Positions 51,353 to 57,735 of a DNA stretch of 57,735 nt are shown in pieces. The stretch comes from Lachnospiraceae bacterium. Its GTDB lineage: Bacteria > Bacillota > Clostridia > Lachnospirales > Lachnospiraceae. The DNA lies in NCBI GenBank assembly GCA_910576385.1, contig CAJTIR010000024.1, forward strand, positions 1 through 57,735. Direction: 5' to 3'. Position 1 is the first letter of the stretch. Every line of letters starts with the position of its first letter. The notes under the pieces were generated by a model that had not been told where the DNA came from, ran no database searches, and saw nothing but the letters and a program-made list of their open reading frames with translations. The position numbers were made by a program, and so were the translations under genes.

Positions 51353-52992
51353 ACGAGTATCAGCAGCGTTTTATCCGCTCTGTGAGAAAATATCTGGAAA
51401 AGCCGGGGGATGAAAGAAAACCTGAAAAATGGGTGTCTCTGAAAGATGGGGACTGGTCTATCATTGAAACAATTATTGGCATTGATGAAACGAAAGCGAT
51501 TGCACAGGCTGTCATGGAATTTTTGTTTTTAGGCTATAGGAGTCATGAAGCATATGAGGAGACATATGAGGATTTATTTGACTGCTTCTGTCTGAACAGG
51601 AAAGCTTTTGGTGAAATCAGGAGGCATATAGACAATATTTATCGCGCTACGGGGTTAGAAGGGATTGCAGAAAACTATGGGTATGTGACGAAAGAAAAAA
51701 AAGCCGGAGGAAATGATGATGAAGAAAAAAATGAACCGAATAAATACGGCGCGAAAGGGAAATTAACTCAGATTAAGATTACGGATGAAATTGAGATAGG
51801 CGCGGGGCAGGAAAAGGTATTTGAAAACAGCAAAGTGATTTTTGGAAATGGGATGAAACTGGCTGATGGTGCAGCGCTTCATTTCCGTAATTGTGAAATT
51901 AGTATTGACGGGCATTTGTTTGGTAAAAACATTATCATGTCAAGCCGTCTGGCATCGCAACAAGACATATGCATTCTGCTTGGGCAAAATTGCATAGTCA
52001 GCTTTGATTCCTGTACGGTTGGAAAGACAACCTACACAGATCATGGGATGTTTAGTAGGGATGTAAAGTATTTTATATCTGGAGGAAGCGGATCAAAATT
52101 ATCTGTGGAAAACAGCCGTTTTGATGGAAGCAATCATGTATTTTATGGCGCTTCGGTATCAATTAAAGATTCATATATTGATTGGATAGTGGAAGGATAT
52201 GATGAGAGAGGCGGAGGCAGGACAGGAGAACTGGTGGATGCTGATAATATTGAGGTTTCCAATGTAACAGTTTGTGAAAACGAGCAATATACAGATTTCT
52301 ACTGCCCTTTATTTGAAGCCAGACAGTATTTGCGCCTTGATAGATGCCGCTTCAATAATTGTTTTCAACTAATTTTTGTGGCAGTTGATACGACTGTCAA
52401 TAATTCGGATTTTGTGAAATGCGTTATGGATAAACCGAAGGAACCTCTCTATGCCAGTAGAAAAGGTAAAGTACAATTCAAAAACTGCTGTTTTCAAGAG
52501 TGCATATTTAAGAGAGAAAGTCGTGATAAAGGGGATATGCGTTTTGAAAAATCAGGTTTTATATCCTGTGTGGGACAACTTCATACTGCCTATATGGATG
52601 AAGTTTTTGTTGAAGGTGGTTTTTTGGTGGTAAGTACAGACCTTGCTGTAGAAATGAGTAGGTGCAGATTTTCCAATGGTTCATTTGATGCTTCTGATGA
52701 TATGAGGATTTATCAGGAAAACGAGCATGAGGAATTTAGCATTGGAAATGGAAGCCGGATTTCGGATTGTATTTTTGAAAATATGAATTTGGGGAAGATG
52801 AGTCTGATTGGCGGTTCGGCAAATGAACCAATGGCATCATGCAGTATTGAGAATTGTACTTTTACAGATATAAATACTAAAAGCGACCAGATCATAAACA
52901 GGCAGTATCGGTACTATAAGGAAGGTGTATTTTCATCTAAGCTGATGAGCGGAAGATTTGAGGTTCATCTGCAAAATTGTACAGGCCTTTAA
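51223..52992 (+). CDS. TerB-like helical domain plus right-handed beta-helix protein
   Basis: 589 residues from ATG 51223. Residues 1 to about 145 are helical with a TerB-like character (LLALLFTLAETEENVNEYQQRFIRSV...). After a charged linker (about 150-180) come many short repeats of the pattern xVxFxNCxF / VENSRFDG / LRLDRCRFNNC / VQFKNCCFQEC / CSIENCTFTDI, the signature of parallel beta-helix (pectate-lyase-like) folds. No signal peptide. There is no ribosome-binding site before 51223, which together with the upstream open frame suggests the natural N-terminus lies at 51068. Function unknown; repeat helix likely a binding scaffold. Confidence 0.68.
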   Translation: MDSMQKKQFFKDNTVADISILEKGDRETLLALLFTLAETEENVNEYQQRFIRSVRKYLEKPGDERKPEKWVSLKDGDWSIIETIIGIDETKAIAQAVMEFLFLGYRSHEAYEETYEDLFDCFCLNRKAFGEIRRHIDNIYRATGLEGIAENYGYVTKEKKAGGNDDEEKNEPNKYGAKGKLTQIKITDEIEIGAGQEKVFENSKVIFGNGMKLADGAALHFRNCEISIDGHLFGKNIIMSSRLASQQDICILLGQNCIVSFDSCTVGKTTYTDHGMFSRDVKYFISGGSGSKLSVENSRFDGSNHVFYGASVSIKDSYIDWIVEGYDERGGGRTGELVDADNIEVSNVTVCENEQYTDFYCPLFEARQYLRLDRCRFNNCFQLIFVAVDTTVNNSDFVKCVMDKPKEPLYASRKGKVQFKNCCFQECIFKRESRDKGDMRFEKSGFISCVGQLHTAYMDEVFVEGGFLVVSTDLAVEMSRCRFSNGSFDASDDMRIYQENEHEEFSIGNGSRISDCIFENMNLGKMSLIGGSANEPMASCSIENCTFTDINTKSDQIINRQYRYYKEGVFSSKLMSGRFEVHLQNCTGL

Positions 52993-53159
52993 AATTTGAA
53001 GGATATGATTACAGTATGTGTAAATATGAAGATAGAAGCTGTACCGAAAACAGGAAAAGCAGACGGAAACATGCTGGCTGCGAAAACGCTGGAAAATGTA
53101 GTTATATATTATAGCCATGTAACAATATAAAAATGTTTTCCAGACGAAAGGAGAAAGAA

Positions 53160-54551
53160 ATGAAAATCGTTAAAAAAGCACTAAAAATTGTGGGAATTGG
53201 TTTCGCGGCGCTGATTGTTCTTGTAATTGCAATCGGCATACTTGGTGGCGGCTCGGATTCGGTGCAGGAAACTTCAAAGCAGCAGACAGAGGACAGCACG
53301 ACACCAGAAACAAAAGAGACAGGTGGGGAGACTGACTATGTTGCTATGGTTCAGACTGGATATCTGGGCGAGTTTACAGATGCTTCGGTGAAAGACATTC
53401 TTGACATGAACTTTGGCATGGATGGCTTCAAACTGGACTGGGTTTGTTCGGATATGGACGGAAAAGACTTTGTGGCGTTTTATGCATATCGTTCTGATGA
53501 AACACTGAAAGACGGAACCACGGTTCTGTTCCAAATCTGTTCTGACAAAACTTTTAAAGTGTCGGGTTATGCCGAAGGCGGTAATGAGGATTTTGAATCT
53601 GCAGAGATTGCTGATTTTCTGAATAACTGGTATATGAACTGGTATGTCAAAAATAAAATCGGGGCGGATGCGGCGGAAGATGAAGTTATGGAAAAGTTGC
53701 AGGAGCTTATTTATGACCGTTTTGATAAGACTGCTGGCTCGGCAGCCCTCTATGGCGCATCGAAAGATTATTCCGGCGACCGTGGGAACCTCTGCAGGGA
53801 GATTGACGGTAGCGAACCTATGGATATGACCGTAACGGAGCTTATCAATTATTATGGCGACAATATGCTTGATGTATATATTTCTGAGGGATCTGGCAGC
53901 AGCGGACAGGAAAGCGCTGAATCATCTGGTGTGGAGGCATATATGGACACGCTGTATTCCGTAGAAGGTGGGGATGATATTGTAAGCCTGTATCTGGATG
54001 ACAATGGAAAGCTTTGCGTATGGTATGGCAGCGTTTCCAGTGAAGAAGAATATTATTCCAGGGCATATGATTCCTACACGCTTGAGGATGATACCCTGTG
54101 TGGAAATGCAGGGGCAGATACGGATGAATTTATCTTTATGGAGGACGGTCATGTGGATGTCCTGTTAAGCGGGTATGACTCATCCCATTATCAGGCATAT
54201 ATGCGTGAGGAAGCGTATTTCAATGGCGGCGGTCCGTCTGCTGGCGGTAATGAAAGCGGAAGTATATACATTTCGGACGGGGATGAATTAAAGAATTTCG
54301 CCAGGGATAATGCTAATATTGGGAGCACTGTTACTTTTACGGCGGAAGTGGGAGGAAATTATTCACAGCTCGGCAGTTATCTGCTGTACTGCTATAATAA
54401 AGATGGCTCCTTTGTCCAAATTCAGGCGTCTGCTGTTTCCGGGCTGAATCTGTTTGATGGTGATGTGGTCAGCTATACGGGAGTGTTTGACGGGTTTGCC
54501 GGAGGCGGTAATCAGCTGCAGTTTAGTACAGTTTCAATAGAGCTGCAGTAA
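53160..54551 (+). CDS. membrane-anchored extracytoplasmic protein of the WYL operon
   Basis: 463 residues. One N-terminal membrane helix (about residues 8-27, VGIGFAALIVLVIAIGIL) after a basic start, then a Ser/Thr/Glu-rich linker and a large acidic extracellular part. The C-terminal 90 residues (GSTVTFTAEVGGNYSQLG...GDVVSYTGVFDG) look like an OB/tRNA_anti-like fold. AAAGGAG precedes ATG 53160. It lies 168 bases after the beta-helix gene in the same direction; a separate promoter is possible. Function unknown. Confidence 0.62.
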   Translation: MKIVKKALKIVGIGFAALIVLVIAIGILGGGSDSVQETSKQQTEDSTTPETKETGGETDYVAMVQTGYLGEFTDASVKDILDMNFGMDGFKLDWVCSDMDGKDFVAFYAYRSDETLKDGTTVLFQICSDKTFKVSGYAEGGNEDFESAEIADFLNNWYMNWYVKNKIGADAAEDEVMEKLQELIYDRFDKTAGSAALYGASKDYSGDRGNLCREIDGSEPMDMTVTELINYYGDNMLDVYISEGSGSSGQESAESSGVEAYMDTLYSVEGGDDIVSLYLDDNGKLCVWYGSVSSEEEYYSRAYDSYTLEDDTLCGNAGADTDEFIFMEDGHVDVLLSGYDSSHYQAYMREEAYFNGGGPSAGGNESGSIYISDGDELKNFARDNANIGSTVTFTAEVGGNYSQLGSYLLYCYNKDGSFVQIQASAVSGLNLFDGDVVSYTGVFDGFAGGGNQLQFSTVSIELQ

Positions 54552-54570
54552 GGATGGAAAGAGGGGCTGG

Positions 54571-54738
54571 ATGATGCGTAAACGGATTGATTTGCCAGGA
54601 CTGGTTAAATTGGACAGGAATTATCCGACAGATACCTCATGTGTCAGGAAAGTGAAAGACAGGGTATGTGATATGGCGGCAGAAAATATGGAAATAAAAC
54701 GAAAGGATGCCAAAAAAAGAATTACTGAGAAGAAGTGA
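54571..54738 (+). CDS. small basic protein
   Basis: 55 residues from ATG 54571 (MMRKRIDLPGLVKLDRNYP...DAKKRITEKK), Lys/Arg-rich, 20 bases after the preceding stop with GAAAGAGGGG as ribosome-binding site and a terminator 29 bases downstream. No recognised domain. A tail gene of the same operon. Confidence 0.5.
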   Translation: MMRKRIDLPGLVKLDRNYPTDTSCVRKVKDRVCDMAAENMEIKRKDAKKRITEKK

Positions 54739-54766
54739 CGAAACAGCAGTCATATTAAGCTGAATA

Positions 54767-54830
54767 CAGCAGAAAAATGAATCCCTTCCGGGCAAAATCC
54801 GGCGGGGATTTCCTGCTGTTATTATTTTTT
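54767..54830 (+). terminator. rho-independent terminator of the WYL operon
   Basis: CAGCAG...GAATCCC pairs with GGGGATTTCCTGCTG enclosing an inner CCGG hairpin, followed by TTATTATTTTTT. Confidence 0.65.
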
Positions 54831-54884
54831 GTCTGAAACTGGCAGGATGATGGAATTGGGCGGAAGACTAAGTTCCTGCAAAAA

Positions 54885-54960
54885 ACAATAGGTTGCAGGC
54901 TTCGCCAGCAAACCTATTGTCATGAATAAAGGAATGCCCGGAGGGATGCTCTCCTCCGGG
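54885..54960 (-). terminator. two hairpins ending the minus-strand recombination operon
   Basis: CCCGGAGG pairs with CCTCCGGG (54937-54960), and ACAATAGGTT pairs with AACCTATTGT (54885-54920). Read on the minus strand they lie 40-115 bases after the stop of the DUF5688 gene; ATTCCTTTATT follows the first stem. Confidence 0.5.
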
Positions 54961-54999
54961 TATCTGATAGTGGCCAGCTAAAATAAATGTACGGATTTT

Positions 55000-55911
55000 T
55001 TATGCGCACATTTTTACGCTCCTGCTCTTTCCGTCATAAAAATAGTAATGGTCTGACAGGCGTTCGGAAGCATCCAACTGTGTGCCATTCACTTTCCTGA
55101 TGATTCCGTTCAGGCTTTCGGCATCCACTTCATCCGATACAGGAACAAAGATAGTTTCGTGGATAGAGGAAGGCAGGATGAAGGAAGTCATGCTGCCCAG
55201 GCTCCGTGCTAGAAGCTTTGAATCCAGAAGCGCAGCGGCGCCATAGAGTTTCTGGCTGTTGGTCAGGACGTACATTCTTCCTGCTTCCAGTCCAGAAATA
55301 TCCGGCAGTTTATCACGGTCTGCTTCTGGAACCGTTTTGTATAACAGTTCCATCATATCTTCCATTTCGTAGCCGTCTTTCTCCATGTTTGCCATAGCCT
55401 GCATGCGCAGCCCGGATTTTTCAATCCCATAAGCATTGAGCATGGTATTTGTGATTTTTATGCTTGTGTTTCCGATACCTGTGTATTCCCTGCGGATGAT
55501 ATAGACTGTGGCAAGGTCGAGGAACGGTGTATAGGCCAGATTTTTCAGAAGCTCCTTATTTTCCGATACGGAAATCAGGGCCGGATAAATGCTGTCCTTT
55601 ACACATTCCCAATGAAGCAGTCCCTCGGCCATGCTGTTTAAGCGGTCATCTGCCTCAAATTCTTTTCTCATGCTGGCGATCATGCCGACACATTCGTCCA
55701 TAGTTTTGCTCCCGTCTGAGAGGGACTCAAAGATGCTGCCCAGATAAATGACTGGTGAGACCGTTTCTTTGCCTCTGGTGAAAGTAATTAAGAGGCCGTC
55801 CTTATGTACATTGTTATTTTGAAGGATATCTTTGACTTCAATATCTGCTTCCGGGCCGTAAAAACCTTCCAGTTCTTTTACGATGGTATTCAAAAACTGT
55901 TTATAATCCAT
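55000..55911 (-). CDS. DUF5688-family protein
   Basis: 303 residues, MDYKQFLNTIVKELEGFYGPEADIEVKDILQNNNVHKDGLLI..., with the conserved style of DUF5688 proteins found in clostridial plasmids and phage-like elements (including NMAEGLLHWECVKDSIYPALI-like and GAAALLDSKLLARSL segments). Function unknown. It is downstream of the Rad52-like gene by 16 bases in the same operon. Confidence 0.7.
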   Translation of the reverse strand: MDYKQFLNTIVKELEGFYGPEADIEVKDILQNNNVHKDGLLITFTRGKETVSPVIYLGSIFESLSDGSKTMDECVGMIASMRKEFEADDRLNSMAEGLLHWECVKDSIYPALISVSENKELLKNLAYTPFLDLATVYIIRREYTGIGNTSIKITNTMLNAYGIEKSGLRMQAMANMEKDGYEMEDMMELLYKTVPEADRDKLPDISGLEAGRMYVLTNSQKLYGAAALLDSKLLARSLGSMTSFILPSSIHETIFVPVSDEVDAESLNGIIRKVNGTQLDASERLSDHYYFYDGKSRSVKMCA

Positions 55912-55926
55912 ATATCCATCTCCTTC

Positions 55927-56721
55927 CTATGCCGCTTTTGCCTTTGTCTTTTTCAGGCTGCTCATGGCTTTTCGGTAAGTAGCGTTGTCCATCTCCTGAA
56001 TGCTGGAAACTCCGTAGCGTTCCAGCACGGCATCCAGGGCAACGCCTGTCCTTGCAAGTTCCTTATTGATTTCCTGTGTCTTGTCCGTCTCCGGTTTCTG
56101 CCCTGTTTTTGCTGTGGTGTTGTTTCCGTCAGGCTGCGCTCCGGTTTTTCCGGCAGGGGCATTTTCAGGGGATTTCTGTGCTGAATCCTTTTCACGCAGG
56201 ATATAGACAATATTGCCGTCCTGGTTGATGATTGTCAGCCCCGTAATTTCGCGGTTGCCATTGTAGGAAATATCCGTAATGCGGAATTTATCATAAGTAA
56301 ACAGCTTTTCACCGCCCCGGCTGTTATAATCCGGCTTTTTCTCAATCTTGATTTTGGACGCTCCGATCCAGATGAAAGGGGCGGTATACAGCTCCCGCCC
56401 TATCCCAAGGCTGACACACGCCCTTTTAAATGAATCCGAAGCCTGCCCTTTTTCTTTTTCCGTATAGCTTTCGGTGCCGACATCCATTTTAGAGATCCAC
56501 TGCTTCTTTTCACCGTCCCATATGCTGACAGTGCAGTACAGATTGCTGCCAATCATTTCATGTTTCCGCTGCCAGTTCAGCGGGCCGTAGACTTCATCCA
56601 GAATCTTCATGTCTGCCCGCGCATCCTTATATAACAGCAGCGATACGCCTTTTTCGCTGATTGTGCCAATCCGGCATTCGATTTCGTCAGCCCTTAATAA
56701 GCGGATTGTTTTTTGCTCCAT
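55927..56721 (-). CDS. Rad52/22-like single-strand annealing protein
   Basis: 264 residues. LLYKDARADMKILDEVYGPLNWQRKHEMIG...DVGTESYTEKEKGQASDSFKRACVSLGIGRELY matches the Rad52/Sak-type annealing fold (VGTES...KGxAsDaFKRA). The C-terminal 110 residues have a Pro/Thr/Lys-rich linker and a short helical end. Together with the YqaJ-type nuclease upstream it forms an annealing protein plus exonuclease recombination module. The mobile backbone probably uses it for recombination-dependent replication. Confidence 0.8.
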   Translation of the reverse strand: MEQKTIRLLRADEIECRIGTISEKGVSLLLYKDARADMKILDEVYGPLNWQRKHEMIGSNLYCTVSIWDGEKKQWISKMDVGTESYTEKEKGQASDSFKRACVSLGIGRELYTAPFIWIGASKIKIEKKPDYNSRGGEKLFTYDKFRITDISYNGNREITGLTIINQDGNIVYILREKDSAQKSPENAPAGKTGAQPDGNNTTAKTGQKPETDKTQEINKELARTGVALDAVLERYGVSSIQEMDNATYRKAMSSLKKTKAKAA

Positions 56722-56734
56722 ATTGCAATGCCCC

Positions 56735-56908
56735 CTATCTCTCTACGATTGTGCCGTCATTATAGACACGGTAACATACGCTGTCGCCGCCGGCTTTTCC
56801 ATCAACCTGTACAAAATCAGGGGCGGTATACACATCTGTCACATATTCCATGCATGTTTCAGATAAAACCCTATCCTGTGCCTTGGACACCTTGTCATTT
56901 TTAGCCAT
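56735..56908 (-). CDS. unidentified small protein
   Basis: 57 residues (MAKNDKVSKAQDRVLSETCMEYVTDVYTAPDFV...), lying between the BRCT and Rad52-like genes. GGGAGAGGTGATAAA precedes ATG 56908; an in-frame GTG at 56917 overlaps the SD and is unlikely. No domain recognised. Confidence 0.55.
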   Translation of the reverse strand: MAKNDKVSKAQDRVLSETCMEYVTDVYTAPDFVQVDGKAGGDSVCYRVYNDGTIVER

Positions 56909-56923
56909 TTTTATCACCTCTCC

Positions 56924-57160
56924 CTACGCCGGAATCATGTCAAGAAATTCCTGTTCTGTCAGGACCGTCACGCCGAGTTCCTTTGCCAGCTTGCTGCCAG
57001 GCTTCTCCCCGCAGATGAGGTAATTTGTCTTTCTGGTGACAGAACTTCCGGCAGCAGCACCGAGGCTGGTAATCTTACTGTTGATTCCTGCCCTTGTAAA
57101 ATTCGTGAGTTTTCCTGTCGCAACGATTGTGCATCCGGTAAACGGGTTCCTGTTTTCCAT
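56924..57160 (-). CDS. stand-alone BRCT-domain protein
   Basis: 78 residues (MENRNPFTGCTIVATGKLTNFT...LTEQEFLDMIPA), a complete BRCT domain. About 61 of 74 aligned residues equal the C-terminus of the LigA-type ligase 14 kb away, including the preceding MENRN. GGGAGGAAG precedes ATG 57160. It may bind the same partner as the ligase BRCT or supply BRCT in trans. Part of the minus-strand recombination operon. Confidence 0.82.
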   Translation of the reverse strand: MENRNPFTGCTIVATGKLTNFTRAGINSKITSLGAAAGSSVTRKTNYLICGEKPGSKLAKELGVTVLTEQEFLDMIPA

Positions 57161-57229
57161 TATCTTCTTCCTCCCATAATTTGTTTTTTTGAGTTATGTG
57201 TATGGATTTTATCTATTTGGAACAATCTG

Positions 57230-57588
57230 CTAAGCAACGGACAACCTTCTGTAGCTGCTGTCTTTCAGGAAGCTGCTGTAAACTTCCGGCTGTTCCGACT
57301 TCAGGCGTTTTGTATCCACTGTGCTCTTGCTGACCAGCTTCCATGTAACTTTCCGGCCTCCGACTGTCCCGGTTTCGGCTTCTTTCAGATAGCTTTTCAA
57401 CTGGTTAGCGGCGGCATTTTTTGCTTCCTCCATCTTCTTTAATTCTTCGGAAAGCCTATCATACTCCATGCAGACCGCCAGTGCTTCTTCCGGTAGCTCG
57501 ACTGTTTCACCATTGGATTCACGGAAGCGGCTGTTAAAATAATTGGTTGTTGCCTCGGAACCATCCGGCACAGGTGGTGTTAGTATAT
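57230..57588 (-). pseudogene. YqaJ-type recombinase nuclease, 3' part, interrupted by an IS
   Basis: The frame ending at 57230 carries the C-terminal segment of YqaJ-like nucleases (SNGETVELPEEALAVCMEYDRL...GRKVTWKLVSKSTVDTKRL...SFLKDSSYRRLSV). Reading upstream, at about 57585 the sequence changes into the end of an IS element, so the catalytic N-terminal domain is cut off and should lie beyond the insertion. The fused frame that runs on to 57655 has an artificial N-terminus from IS sequence. Confidence 0.72.
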
Positions 57589-57589
57589 A

Positions 57590-57735
57590 AGAGTGGACAG
57601 GAAAAGTTGAACAATCTATACTATCAAGTGAAAGAGCAAAGGAGATGAAGGGCATGGCGAAAAACCAAAAATCTTACACTCTGGAATTTAAACAGCAGAT
57701 CGTGGATCTGTACAATGCCGGAGGAACCTCGTATC
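57590..57735 (+). mobile_element. left end of an IS3-family insertion sequence
   Basis: The terminal sequence begins near TGGACAGGAAAAGTTGAAC (about 57593-57611) and is followed by a transposase start. It runs off the window. The insertion point lies within the YqaJ-type gene; exact boundary is uncertain by about 10 bases and no target duplication can be seen with one end only. Confidence 0.65.
57654..57735 (+). CDS. IS3-type transposase OrfA (partial, 5' end)
   Basis: ATG 57654 behind AAAGGAG (9-base spacing) reads AKNQKSYTLEFKQQIVDLYN then AGGTSY, the N-terminal helix-turn-helix of IS3-family OrfA (HTH_Tnp_1). Continues beyond the window. Confidence 0.82.
   Translation, partial: MAKNQKSYTLEFKQQIVDLYNAGGTSY

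Noticed and set aside
53644-53829. A 61-codon plus-strand frame inside the membrane-anchored protein gene
   Set aside because: Out-of-frame overlap without SD; the surrounding long frame has a membrane helix and coherent composition.

Overview
The window reads as DNA from an anaerobic, low-GC Firmicute, most likely a gut Lachnospiraceae or related Clostridia. This is inferred from strong AGGAGG ribosome-binding sites, frequent GTG/TTG starts, oxygen-sensitive radical SAM and U32 enzymes, and mobilizable elements of the gut-Clostridia type (TnpV, MobC-like, Tn916-type integrases). No rRNA, tRNA or CRISPR array was seen. All family assignments come from reading motifs by eye, without database searches.

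Region 1 (311-22794, all plus strand) is one tightly packed, probably single-transcript biosynthetic gene cluster. Its genes overlap by ATGA junctions or sit a few bases apart, and it ends at a hairpin near 22819-22857. It encodes: a radical SAM protein; an SbnA-like PLP enzyme; a giant UvrA-like ATPase fused to two radical SAM domains; two BtrH-like cysteine-peptidase-fold proteins; a BtrK-like PLP decarboxylase; an acyl carrier protein; a stand-alone radical SAM protein of the same type as the fused ones; two KAS III-like proteins (one with Gln in place of the catalytic Cys); an NAD-synthetase-like amide ligase; an AMP-forming ligase; two glycosyltransferase-like proteins; a UbiV/UbiU-like U32 pair; and a three-gene ABC exporter. 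The logic resembles NRPS-independent, carrier-protein-based assembly as in butirosin or closthioamide: activate, load on ACP, decarboxylate, transfer with a C39-fold enzyme, then tailor anaerobically, glycosylate and export. The UvrA-like part suggests self-protection against a DNA-acting product. I do not recognise the product. This is the best candidate for an undescribed system.

Region 2 (22860-37400) is a pile-up of mobile DNA: an IS66 transposase relic; a leftover MobC-like gene; a complete-looking integrative mobilizable element (about 24.4-31.9 kb: repressor, excisionase, integrase, MobC-like, RepA-like ATPase, oriT-like hairpins, relaxase, TnpV, two ribbon-helix-helix genes); then a second integrase module on the minus strand (31.9-34.2 kb) followed by a large unknown protein. 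The element ends carry short direct repeats spaced exactly 11 bp, with a different word in each element.

Region 3 (37456-57590) looks like a plasmid- or ICE-like backbone: primase-helicase, NAD-dependent DNA ligase, ParM/ParR-type partition genes, small regulators, and on the minus strand a Rad52-like annealing protein, a stand-alone BRCT protein closely related to the ligase C-terminus, DUF5688 and a broken YqaJ-type nuclease. It carries two accessory cargo islands. One is a nuclease-HerA pair resembling DUF4297-HerA antiphage systems. The other is a WYL-regulated operon of unknown proteins, including a TerB-like/beta-helix protein with an apparent frameshift. At the right edge an IS3-type element has inserted into the YqaJ gene.
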